Source: Candidatus Gagatemarchaeum stordalenia
GTDB lineage: Archaea; Thermoproteota; Nitrososphaeria; Nitrososphaerales; Gagatemarchaeaceae
DNA length: 48,236 bases
Direction: 5' to 3'
NCBI GenBank assembly: GCA_003164815.1
Contig: PLUF01000070.1
Span: 1-48,236 of the forward strand
Part shown: one piece after another, positions 40,425 to 48,236 of the stretch
Numbering within the stretch: the stretch's first letter is position 1
How the letters are laid out: the number at the start of each line of letters is the position of its first letter
Notes under the pieces: model-generated
The model's database searches: none
What the model saw: the letters and a program-made list of their open reading frames with translations, nothing else
Told to the model about the DNA's origin: nothing
Program-made: the position numbers and the translations under genes

Positions 40425-41882
40425 ATGACCTCCCACAGAGAAGCCCCCGGCATATCCTCCGACCCCGCCGCTGACAACACCGACGTCTACGCGTTCGTCA
40501 GCCCAGACAAGCCCTCGACAGTGACCCTGATCTCGAACTTCATCCCTCTCCAGGGTGCAGCCGCGGGACCCAACTTCTACCGGTTCGACCCGAGCGTCCT
40601 CTACGAGATAATGATCGACAACAACGGGGACGGCATCGAGGAGGTCACCTACCAGTTCCGCTTCCAGACGAACGTCGGCAGCGGCGCGACCTTCCTCTAC
40701 AACACTGGTCAGGTCTCATACAACTCCAGCACTAACAGCTTCACCAACCTGAACGTCCAGCAGACCTACAGCGTGATCAAGGTGATCGGGCCAAGACGCA
40801 ACCCGGCCGAGACGGCCAACACTGTGCTCGCCACGGGGCTGCTCGTCCCGCCTCCTGACATCGGGCCCCGCTCGACACCCAACTACGACACCGCGATCTT
40901 CCCCAACACCGTCTACACCCTGAAGAGCGGTGAGACCGTCTTTGCGGGACCCAGGGCGGACGGGTTCTACGTCGACCTCGGTTCCATCTTCGACCTCGGC
41001 ACGCTCAGGCCGGTTGAGAGCCTCCACCTCATCCCGACTCTCCCGAACGCCCCCGGCGTCGACGGCACGAGCGGGTTCAACGTCCACTCGATCGCGATCC
41101 AGGTTCCCATCACCGAGCTGACCAGCACGGGCAAGCTCCCGAGCGGAGTGGCAGACCCCACAGCCACGATAGGCGTCTGGAGCACTGCCTCCAGACAGCA
41201 GGTGAGGGTCCTAGAGACCAACCAGTACAACCAGCCCATCGCGGAGCTGGCGGGTGCTTGGTACCAGGTGTCGCGGCTCGGCAACCCGTTGATCAACGAG
41301 GTCATGATACCTCTGAGCCAGAAGGACTACTGGAACCAGCAGTCCCCGGCCGGCGACTCGCAGTTCGTGGCCTCCTACAACGCCCCACAGCTCCAGGGCT
41401 TGATCCCATTCCTCTATCCTGGAGTCTTCCCCAACCTCGCGGCCTACGCCGCGGCCAACACCACAAGGGCTGACATCGTCGCAATCCTGCTGACGGGCAT
41501 ACCCACCGGACTGGTCCCCGGCTTCCAGAACTACACGGGCGCGGTCCAGGCGGACGAGCTCCGGCTGAACGTGGCCATCCCTCCTGCCATCACGACGACC
41601 AACCCCACCGCCAACGCGACGAACAGGCTCGGGCTCCTCGGAGGAGACGCCTCGGGCTTCCCGAACGGCCGCAGGGTCTTCGACAACGTCACGGCGATAG
41701 AGCTGCAGGCCATCGGAGGCGCGGTCCTGAGCCTCGTGGCCCCCAAGTTCGTGCCCGACGCCGCAGTCTCGGCACTGAACGACGGCACCACCAACGCGGT
41801 CTCGTACCTGGGCAGCTTCCCGTACCTAGGCCACCCGTACCAGGGCTATCTGGCGAACACCGCGGAGGCGCTCCAGAACTAG
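40425..41882 (+). CDS. DUF4331 family protein
   Basis: 485 residues. TSHREAPGISSDPAADNTDV at the N-terminus matches DUF4331. Acidic, Asn/Pro/Thr-rich and probably extracytoplasmic, though without its own signal peptide. It may be exported together with the upstream Tat-signal protein. The substrate is unknown. Confidence 0.82.
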   Translation: MTSHREAPGISSDPAADNTDVYAFVSPDKPSTVTLISNFIPLQGAAAGPNFYRFDPSVLYEIMIDNNGDGIEEVTYQFRFQTNVGSGATFLYNTGQVSYNSSTNSFTNLNVQQTYSVIKVIGPRRNPAETANTVLATGLLVPPPDIGPRSTPNYDTAIFPNTVYTLKSGETVFAGPRADGFYVDLGSIFDLGTLRPVESLHLIPTLPNAPGVDGTSGFNVHSIAIQVPITELTSTGKLPSGVADPTATIGVWSTASRQQVRVLETNQYNQPIAELAGAWYQVSRLGNPLINEVMIPLSQKDYWNQQSPAGDSQFVASYNAPQLQGLIPFLYPGVFPNLAAYAAANTTRADIVAILLTGIPTGLVPGFQNYTGAVQADELRLNVAIPPAITTTNPTANATNRLGLLGGDASGFPNGRRVFDNVTAIELQAIGGAVLSLVAPKFVPDAAVSALNDGTTNAVSYLGSFPYLGHPYQGYLANTAEALQN

Positions 41883-41954
41883 GAAGGCCGGGCGTTGGAG
41901 CCTAACGGCTCCTCCGCCACAATTCTTTTCTAAGACAGACCAAAGTGACGAGAT

Positions 41955-43046
41955 ATGGGACGAGACTCCGACTCGGCCATGGGCCTCTCCGGCGGGGAGA
42001 AGGTCAGGATCGTGCTTCTTTATGGCATAATCGTCGCCGTGACGGTCTTCGGGTTCCTGATGTCATTCGCCATAGGGCGCATTGCGATAGTGCTTGCCGG
42101 GCTCGGACTCGTCTCCTACGTATTCGGCCTCCGTCACGGAGTCGACGCCGATCACATCGCTGCCATAGACAACACTACGAGGAAGCTACTGCAGGAGAAG
42201 AAGCGTCCCCTTGCGGTCGGGACGTGGTTCTCCCTGGGACATTCCACCATAGTCGTCGGCCTCATAATAGCGCTCGTCTTTGCCACCCGCGCCGTCAGCG
42301 CTACCGTGCCCGAGCTTCAGGCCGCGGGCAACGTCTTCGGCACGCTGATATCGGGAGGCTTCCTCTGGATTATCGGCCTCGTGAACGTGATAATCGTGGT
42401 CGGGGTCTACAGGATCTTCAAGACGATGAAGGAAGGGAAGGCCGACCAGGCGGAGCTCGACAGGCTAATGGAGAACCGCGGATTCCTGAACCGTTACTTC
42501 CATCCCCTGTTCAAGATCGTCAAGAAGCCATGGCAGATCTACCCGATCGGGGTCCTCTTCGGCCTCGGCTTCGACACCGCCACCGAGGTCGCCCTTATCG
42601 CGATCAGCGTCGGGGTCGGAGTCTCGACCAGCATACCGGTGTACTACATACTGGTCCTGCCCCTGATGTTCACATGCGGGATGGTCCTCGTAGACACCAC
42701 AGACGGCCTCTTGATGAGGGTCGCCTACGGGTGGGCCTTCCTCCATCCGCTGAGGAAGGTCTACTACAATCTCACTGTGACGATAATCTCGGTGATGGTC
42801 GCGTGGGTCGTCGGTTCGATCGAGCTCCTCCAGGTCCTCTCGACGGAACTCAACCTTACGGGTGGTTTCTGGATCTGGGTCCAGGGCCTAGACTTTGAGG
42901 CCATCGGCTATGGGATCGTCGGTCTCTTCGTGGTATCGTGGGTCGTATCCATGGCCTACTGGCGGTTGAACAGGTTCGAGCAGAAGTACTCCGTCGTCGC
43001 GGCCGGGTCGGCGCCTACCGGTGTCTCTATGACCACGGCGTCCTAG
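41955..43046 (+). CDS. Nickel/cobalt transporter (NiCoT family)
   Basis: 363 residues. RHGVDADHI (60-68) is the NiCoT signature in helix 2; LGFDTATEVALIAIS and CGMVLVDTTDG are the other conserved motifs. It imports Ni2+ or Co2+ across the membrane (eight predicted helices). The nearby genes do not say which metal enzyme uses it. Confidence 0.92.
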   Translation: MGRDSDSAMGLSGGEKVRIVLLYGIIVAVTVFGFLMSFAIGRIAIVLAGLGLVSYVFGLRHGVDADHIAAIDNTTRKLLQEKKRPLAVGTWFSLGHSTIVVGLIIALVFATRAVSATVPELQAAGNVFGTLISGGFLWIIGLVNVIIVVGVYRIFKTMKEGKADQAELDRLMENRGFLNRYFHPLFKIVKKPWQIYPIGVLFGLGFDTATEVALIAISVGVGVSTSIPVYYILVLPLMFTCGMVLVDTTDGLLMRVAYGWAFLHPLRKVYYNLTVTIISVMVAWVVGSIELLQVLSTELNLTGGFWIWVQGLDFEAIGYGIVGLFVVSWVVSMAYWRLNRFEQKYSVVAAGSAPTGVSMTTAS

Positions 43047-43487
43047 GTGCGGGGCATGGGAAAGAACGGAGTCACCGGGATAATACTGCCCCTCGAGGGC
43101 GAGACGATCAACAGGATCCTTCACCACAGGCCGATCATCGCCTTGTTCGTAGACGAATTTCCGTCGGACCTCGAACCTGGGGACAGGGCCTTCCTCTACG
43201 TCACTGGGGGTCAGAGGGTCCTAGACGTCGAGGGCGGGATTCTGACCGTGGCCCGTGTGCCGGCAAGTGAAGTCCGAGGGTATGGCAACGAACTCTCCGT
43301 CTCGCCTCAGGAGCTTGACATGTACATCGGCAGGGCCGGCAAGTCCGTGGATGACGAAATGCTCGTCCTGAAGCTGGAGGCGCCGACGAAATACATCAAG
43401 CCTATGAAATGCAGCAAGCAGATCCCGAAGGACGGAACCTACATGACCGTCGAGACGTTCTTCAGCATCCTCGGCGAGAACCAGTAG
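43047..43487 (+). CDS. DUF365-like (ASCH/PUA-like) protein, tentative
   Basis: 146 residues, GTG start directly after the NiCoT stop (ATG 43056 is an alternative). FVDEFPSDLEPGDRAFLYVT and GILTVARVPASEVRGYG suggest a small PUA/ASCH-type beta barrel, similar in layout to archaeal DUF365. The assignment is by resemblance only. It may bind RNA or a nucleotide. Confidence 0.5.
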   Translation: MRGMGKNGVTGIILPLEGETINRILHHRPIIALFVDEFPSDLEPGDRAFLYVTGGQRVLDVEGGILTVARVPASEVRGYGNELSVSPQELDMYIGRAGKSVDDEMLVLKLEAPTKYIKPMKCSKQIPKDGTYMTVETFFSILGENQ

Positions 43488-43517
43488 GGACAGACCAGCG
43501 GAAAGACCGCGCTCGGC

Positions 43518-44258
43518 TCAGCCGCCGGTGCCGAACTCGACTGCCGGCGGATGAAAGACTACGAGCACAAAGATTGCCGCGATCGCCCCGAAGAGCAGGG
43601 GGAGGGCTAGGGCGAGCAGCACAGCCTTGACGCCGGGCCTGCGTGACCAGGCGATGGGTGTGACACAGTACGCCGGCAGATAGACCATCAGCCCGTAGAC
43701 CATTATCCAGAGGCCGCCGTCCTGGATGTTCTGGAGCCCGAAGGAAACGCTCTCAGCGAGCAGCCCTGTGACGCCGTAGATCAGCATCACGGCCTTCTGG
43801 TCGAAATTGTACCTCCCCAGCAGGAACGCCCATGCAGCGAACATCGGGACGATCACCACGGCGCTGTGAAGGAGGATCACGTACAGGTAGTTTGCCGAGG
43901 CAGTGATGTAGGCCTGTCCAACCTTGACGCCAAACTCGGGTGCGAGGTTCGTCATCCCCGTCGTCACCGCTTCCTCGACGAGGACGAGAGCGGTCGCAAG
44001 AAGGAAGAACTTCGTCCTCGGCCCCAAGTCGACCCTGGCGAGAGCAGACCTCGTCCGGTCGCGCAGAAGGTACATGGCGCCTCCGCCGGTCATCACCCAC
44101 AGCAGGACCAGCCCCCACGTCATGTCTACGTCGGCCCGGGTGACAGGGTTCTCCATGCTCGGGTTTACCGCGGTCCCGAGGGTCTCCAGCGCCACTATCA
44201 GGAGCAGCCAGACCACGCAGACGACGATAACCCGCGGAGGTAGTTCATACTGCTGCAC
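43518..44258 (-). CDS. Seven-helix-like membrane protein, unknown
   Basis: 246 residues with about seven hydrophobic segments, such as VIVVCVVWLLLIVALETLG, VEEAVTTGMTNLAPEF between helices, and LLALALPLLFGAIAAIFVLV. No family recognised. It lies on the minus strand, convergent with the DUF365-like gene. Confidence 0.6.
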   Translation of the reverse strand: MQQYELPPRVIVVCVVWLLLIVALETLGTAVNPSMENPVTRADVDMTWGLVLLWVMTGGGAMYLLRDRTRSALARVDLGPRTKFFLLATALVLVEEAVTTGMTNLAPEFGVKVGQAYITASANYLYVILLHSAVVIVPMFAAWAFLLGRYNFDQKAVMLIYGVTGLLAESVSFGLQNIQDGGLWIMVYGLMVYLPAYCVTPIAWSRRPGVKAVLLALALPLLFGAIAAIFVLVVFHPPAVEFGTGG

Positions 44259-44263
44259 TCCGT

Positions 44264-44827
44264 CTAAGCCGTCTGGTGGAGTCTGGCGACGTCGTCCTTC
44301 AACTTCTCGAAGTAGGAGTACCCGTCGCCCCCGTACCTCTTCGCTATGCCCTCCAAGAACGGCTTCATCGAATTCCAGGCGACCTCGGGGAGGAACATGT
44401 CTTCCACGGTCGAGAGAGAGACGATCTCTTTCTTCGCGAGCACCCCGAGCGACTCGAAGAGCGATGCTACCTGAAAGAACGCGACCTGCTCGTCCTTTTT
44501 CAGGCTCTCGAACTCCTCGTACGACTCCAAGTTCGAGTTCAGCACGGTCAGCCAGGACGTCTGGAAGTCCCTCGTGTTTGCGAACTCGTACAGCCTCATG
44601 ATCATGTCCATGTCGGCGATCTCGTTCGTCTGCCTCATCTGATCCGTGCTCGCTTTTGCCTGCTGGGTGGCGGCCTTCGCCTGCTCGGTCGCGGCCGCGA
44701 CCATCCTCTTGTTGTCCCTCAGTTCTATGACCACGAAGAGGGCGCCCAGTATGATGGCCACCGAGCTGACGAACGTGACCACCGTGTCTGCCTCGCCGAA
44801 GTTGAAGACGCCGAGCGCGGGGATCAC
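44264..44827 (-). CDS. DUF4760-like membrane-anchored protein
   Basis: 187 residues. An N-terminal helix (FVSSVAIILGALFVVIELRD) is followed by a coiled coil rich in Ala/Gln (AATEQAKAATQQAKASTDQ) and a helical domain (NEIADMDMIMRLYEFANTRD). This resembles DUF4760 proteins. Function is unknown. It lies 5 bp upstream of the membrane protein gene at 43518-44258. Confidence 0.6.
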   Translation of the reverse strand: MIPALGVFNFGEADTVVTFVSSVAIILGALFVVIELRDNKRMVAAATEQAKAATQQAKASTDQMRQTNEIADMDMIMRLYEFANTRDFQTSWLTVLNSNLESYEEFESLKKDEQVAFFQVASLFESLGVLAKKEIVSLSTVEDMFLPEVAWNSMKPFLEGIAKRYGGDGYSYFEKLKDDVARLHQTA

Positions 44828-44905
44828 GGTCGCCGAGATTCCGCTCTTCCTGCTTAAGAGCGTGGCGCCCTTGCCCGAGGCTCGTCCCTCGTCGCGCGGA
44901 CGGGG

Positions 44906-46354
44906 CTACTCGTGGTGGTGGTAGTCTTCGCCGGTCTCGAGCCCGAGGTGGCCCAGCATGTGATGGTAGTCGCGGGGAGGGACCAGGGAGAGGAAGGCGC
45001 GCTCGACGACCTCGCTCAGCGCAGGGTGTATGTGCATGGCCCGGTTCACCACGGACGCGCTCTGGTCTGGGGTGTACATCACGTTCACGATCTCCTGGAT
45101 GAGGACCGACGCCTGGGGTCCGACGATCTGGGCCCCCAGGATCTTCATGGTACTCCGCTGGACGACGGCCTTCACGAAGTACTCCTTGGCATCCATCGCC
45201 TCGCCCTTCGCTGTGTTCTCGTACAGGTAGAACCCAATCGCGACGTCGTCCTCCCCGAGCTCCTCGATCGCCTCTTTCTCGGTCTGCCCGACCCCGGCGA
45301 TCTCGGGGTAGGTGAAGACCGCGTGGGGCACTGCGTGGTAGTCCGTCTTCAGCTTCTTCTTCAGCACCGCGTTGTAGTAGACCACCTGCGACTCGTAGTT
45401 CGCGACGTGCTTGAAGAGATACCTCCCGTCAGCGTCGCCCAGCGCCCAGATGTTAGGCTGGTTCGTTTGGAGGTGCTCGTCGACGGCGATCCAGCCTCCG
45501 GCGCCGGTCTTGATTCCTGCCCTCTCGGGGTGGAGGATGTCGTTGAGCGGCTCCCTGCCTACCGCAATCAGGACCTGCTCCGCCTCCACCTCCGAGGTCT
45601 CCCCGCTCTCTCTGTTCCGCGCTGTCAGGACCTTCATCCGGTCCTTCTCGCCAATCTCGACCACCTCGCAGTTCGTTGCTATCGTCATGTGCCGCTCGAG
45701 TTCCCGCCGGGCGACCAGGGCCACCTCGGGCTCGTATCCCGGTAGGAACTGCTTGTTCCTCCCAATGATGCTGACCCTCGAGCCCATGCTCGAGAAGAAG
45801 TGTCCGTACTCCGCGGCGATGTATCCCCCACCGATGATGACTATGCTCGCGGGAAGACTCGTGAGACCCAACACGCTGTCGCTGGTCAGATATCCGACCT
45901 TCTCGATGTTCTTGATCGGCGGGATGGTCGTCCGTGATCCGGTGCAGAGGAAGAACTGCTTCGCCGTCATCGTCTCGTCCGCGACCTGCAGGGTATACGG
46001 GGCGACGAACTCGGCGCTCGAGTGGTAGTAGTCGACGTTCGGGCTGGTGGATAGCCCTTCCCTAATCGAGCTGATGTCGGCGTCGATAAGCGTCCGCATC
46101 CGCTTCATTATCTTCGGGAAGTCGACCTTGACTTCGGCAGAGACCCCGATGTCTCTCCCCTTCTCCGCCGTCCTGACGATCTCCGCAGGATAGAGGAGCA
46201 GCTTCGAGGGGATGCAGCCGCGGGTGAGGCAGATCCCTCCGGGTTCGTCCTTGTCGATGACCGCTATCCTGATCTTGGGGTTCTCCTGGATCATCGGGTC
46301 GAGTAGGTTCATCGCGGAACCCGTTCCAATGACTATGAGGTCGTACTCCTTCAT
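44906..46354 (-). CDS. Dihydrolipoamide dehydrogenase-like flavoprotein disulfide reductase
   Basis: 482 residues, ATG 46354. Redox-active CLTRGCIPSK (C42, C47), FAD and NAD sites (IVIGTGS, VIIGGGYIAAEYG), and HPALSEVVERAF at the interface with the His-Glu pair. The C-terminus ends with a His-rich stretch (DYHHMLGHL, then GEDYHHHE). No lipoyl-dehydrogenase partner genes are nearby, so its physiological disulfide is unclear. A TATA-like element is about 27 bp upstream. Confidence 0.88.
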   Translation of the reverse strand: MKEYDLIVIGTGSAMNLLDPMIQENPKIRIAVIDKDEPGGICLTRGCIPSKLLLYPAEIVRTAEKGRDIGVSAEVKVDFPKIMKRMRTLIDADISSIREGLSTSPNVDYYHSSAEFVAPYTLQVADETMTAKQFFLCTGSRTTIPPIKNIEKVGYLTSDSVLGLTSLPASIVIIGGGYIAAEYGHFFSSMGSRVSIIGRNKQFLPGYEPEVALVARRELERHMTIATNCEVVEIGEKDRMKVLTARNRESGETSEVEAEQVLIAVGREPLNDILHPERAGIKTGAGGWIAVDEHLQTNQPNIWALGDADGRYLFKHVANYESQVVYYNAVLKKKLKTDYHAVPHAVFTYPEIAGVGQTEKEAIEELGEDDVAIGFYLYENTAKGEAMDAKEYFVKAVVQRSTMKILGAQIVGPQASVLIQEIVNVMYTPDQSASVVNRAMHIHPALSEVVERAFLSLVPPRDYHHMLGHLGLETGEDYHHHE

Positions 46355-46539
46355 CGAGAGGTCGGGGTTGGCGGAAAAATTAAGGCTATTGGCGACGCCG
46401 GCCCCTCGCGCCGCTATCGGCTCGGGGTCACCCTCCGGCGCCGTGTGGTAATCTGGACCTGACCAGCTAAGCTCACCTTTACCTACTTGGTAGCAGAGAA
46501 CTACCAACTATATTACCCGGAGTTCCTTCACCGACTTCG

Positions 46540-46896
46540 ATGAAGATTCGATCGGAACCGTGCCTCTTCAGCGAGAGGGAAGCCGTCTTCCTGTGCCACG
46601 GGGGTCTTGCCAGGGTGGCGACGGTCTCCCAGGACGGCCAGCCGCACGTGGTCCCGGTCGCGTTCGAATTCGACGGGAGGTACATCTACTTCAGCGGGAG
46701 GCAGCTGGTGAGGAGCCTGAAGTTCCGTCACCTCCTTCGGAACGACAAGGTCGCGATAGTCGTAGACGAGGTCGTCTCGATGGACCCGTGGACAGCACGC
46801 GGGATCGAGGTGAGGGGCGTCGCCGAGCTCCTCGTCGCGAACGGGCACCCGTACGTGAAGATCTGCCCCCTCTCCAAGGCCAGCTGGGGTCTCTAG
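46540..46896 (+). CDS. PPOX-class (pyridoxamine-oxidase-fold) flavin/F420 oxidoreductase
   Basis: 118 residues. FLCHGGLARVATVSQDGQPH, VVPVAFEFDGRYIYFSG and RGIEVRGVAELL are the split-barrel family signatures, ending SKASWGL as usual. It is short but complete. In archaea such proteins may use F420 or FMN. No partner gene is nearby. Confidence 0.8.
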   Translation: MKIRSEPCLFSEREAVFLCHGGLARVATVSQDGQPHVVPVAFEFDGRYIYFSGRQLVRSLKFRHLLRNDKVAIVVDEVVSMDPWTARGIEVRGVAELLVANGHPYVKICPLSKASWGL

Positions 46897-46981
46897 CCAC
46901 CCGGAGACGGCGCCCTCCTGCACCAGAATCTGACTCGCGCTCCGGATACAGTTAAATGCGGTCTGGCCCAACACGTGGTAT

Positions 46982-48211
46982 GTGCGCAACCTCTGCATCG
47001 TAGGCCTCCAGTGGGGCGACGAAGGCAAGGGGAAGATTGTAGATTATTACGCTGACAGATTCCACGCGGTGGTGAGGTTCAACGGGGGCAGCAACGCCGG
47101 CCACACGATCGTCCACAACGGCAGGACCTTCGTCTTCCACCTTCTACCCTCCGGGCTTCTCAAGAAGAAGAGGCTGCTCATCGGTCCCGGCGTCGCGCTC
47201 GACCCGCTCACCCTGAACGAGGAGCTTGGCATGCTCGCGAAGGAGGGAGGCGAGGCCGACCTGATGGTCGACGAACGATGCACCCTGGTCACTCCGCTCG
47301 AGAAGGAGCTCGACTCTTTCATCGAGGGCCTCAGGGGTGCGAAGCCCATAGGGACGACCAAGCGCGGGATAGGCCCCTCGTACGCGATGCGGGCGCTCCG
47401 TCTGACCCCGCGGGCGGGTGACCTCGCCAAGGGCGACTTCGACCTGAGCTCGGCGATTGCGTTCTACAGGACGTTCCTGAAGGAGATCCCGGACCTGAGC
47501 GGCTGGACCGAGAATTCGAAGAAGATACTCGCAGGGAGGACAGGGGATGTCGGCGGGGAGATCATGGCGCTCAACGACGCCGGGCACTCGGTGATGTTCG
47601 AGGGCGCGCAGGGAACGCTTCTAGACCTTATCTTCGGGACCTATCCATTCGTCACGGGAGCCCACACGATAGCCAGCTACGTTCCAGCGGGCCTCGGGAT
47701 ACCCAACGGTGCGCTCGGCGATGTGATGGGGGTCGCCAAGGCGTACACCACCCGCGTCGGGGGCGGGCCGTTCCCCACGGAGATACCCGGCGAGACGGGG
47801 GAGCAGATCCGGAAAGAAGGCAAGGAGTACGGGGCCACGACGGGAAGGCCGCGCAGGGTCGGCTGGCTCGACATCGTCGGATTGAAGTATGCCGTGAGGC
47901 TGAACGGGGTCTCAGAGCTCGCCCTCACAAAGGTCGACATACTCACGAAGATCAGGGAGATGAAGGTCTGCGTCGGCTACTCGATCGACGGCGAAGAGAC
48001 CGGGGACTTCTCCAAGGCGCTGCCCAGGCTCGCCGAGGCGAAGCCGGTCTACCGTACGATGCCGTCCTTCTACGGCCTCGAGCTGAGGGAGAACCACCTA
48101 CCGCAGGCCGCGGAGCAACTCGTCGAGTTCCTAGAGGAGGAGCTGAAGGTGAAGGTGACCCTCGTCTCGACGGGGGAGGAGAGGTCGGCCACCATGCAGA
48201 GGCACGCCTAG
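46982..48211 (+). CDS. purA: Adenylosuccinate synthetase (PurA)
   Basis: 409 residues, GTG start with TATA-like AGTTAAAT (about 46949-46956) 27-33 bp upstream. GDEGKGK (12-18) is the GTP loop, and GGSNAGHTIV, TTKRGIGPSYAMRA and FEGAQGTLLDL are diagnostic. It makes adenylosuccinate from IMP and aspartate in AMP synthesis. It is the last gene in the window; the gene is complete. Confidence 0.96.
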   Translation: MRNLCIVGLQWGDEGKGKIVDYYADRFHAVVRFNGGSNAGHTIVHNGRTFVFHLLPSGLLKKKRLLIGPGVALDPLTLNEELGMLAKEGGEADLMVDERCTLVTPLEKELDSFIEGLRGAKPIGTTKRGIGPSYAMRALRLTPRAGDLAKGDFDLSSAIAFYRTFLKEIPDLSGWTENSKKILAGRTGDVGGEIMALNDAGHSVMFEGAQGTLLDLIFGTYPFVTGAHTIASYVPAGLGIPNGALGDVMGVAKAYTTRVGGGPFPTEIPGETGEQIRKEGKEYGATTGRPRRVGWLDIVGLKYAVRLNGVSELALTKVDILTKIREMKVCVGYSIDGEETGDFSKALPRLAEAKPVYRTMPSFYGLELRENHLPQAAEQLVEFLEEELKVKVTLVSTGEERSATMQRHA

Positions 48212-48236
48212 CGGTTCTCCTATGTCGCTCAGCTGA

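Overview
The window is a dense, GC-rich archaeal chromosome segment. Three things show this: an archaeal-type ribosomal protein operon (S4e, L32e, L19e, RNase P Rpp29, SecY, archaeal AdkA, DUF106, Cmk, Cbf5), TATA boxes 25-35 bp upstream of many starts, and archaeal bulge-helix-bulge tRNA introns. TTG and GTG starts are very common. The gene set (SufBCD with Rieske, SufS and SufU, DUF371, DUF4443-like, no L14e or L34e in the Cmk-Cbf5 cluster) fits a Nitrososphaeria/Thaumarchaeota-like or related TACK lineage. No ammonia-oxidation gene is present, and the exact lineage cannot be fixed from this sequence.

Layout. 1-6.1 kb: two related kelch-like surface proteins, two methyltransferases, a Gly-rich zinc-ribbon protein and a SET protein, mostly on the minus strand. 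6.1-7.8 kb: a DUF4430-like anchored protein, a winged-helix regulator and a HEAT protein resembling half of deoxyhypusine hydroxylase. 7.88-9.33 kb: an IS5-like element with complete ends that carries a DoxX gene. 9.3-12.1 kb: a GHMP/mevalonate-decarboxylase-like gene with DUF371, an amber-interrupted small gene, and a 40-residue membrane peptide coupled to a GAF/fRMsr protein. 12.1-21.1 kb: the SUF iron-sulfur cluster, sufC-[3.25 kb transposon]-sufB-sufD-Rieske-sufS-sufU. 21.3-33.7 kb: a ribosomal/secretion operon from L22 to Cbf5. 33.7-48.2 kb: a YkgJ-like protein, a two-intron tRNA-Ser, a flavoprotein, membrane proteins, an amidohydrolase, GNAT, a Tat-signal protein with DUF4331, a NiCoT transporter, a dihydrolipoamide-dehydrogenase-like enzyme, a PPOX protein and PurA.

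The most notable discoveries are the two mobile elements. The element at 12945-16194 has IS6-type ends and an exact 8-bp target duplication. It encodes a SWIM zinc finger-zinc ribbon-DDE transposase plus five passenger genes (winged helix, AbrB-like and three unknowns), and it sits exactly between sufC and sufB. The element at 7884-9333 has 18-bp inverted ends and a TTA duplication, and carries a DoxX-like membrane protein. The tRNA-Ser(GGA) gene carries two very small introns, of 16 and 15 nt, at positions 29/30 and 37/38. Three lesions (G-run frameshifts near 1130 and 8353, amber at 11213) may be real or may be sequence errors.
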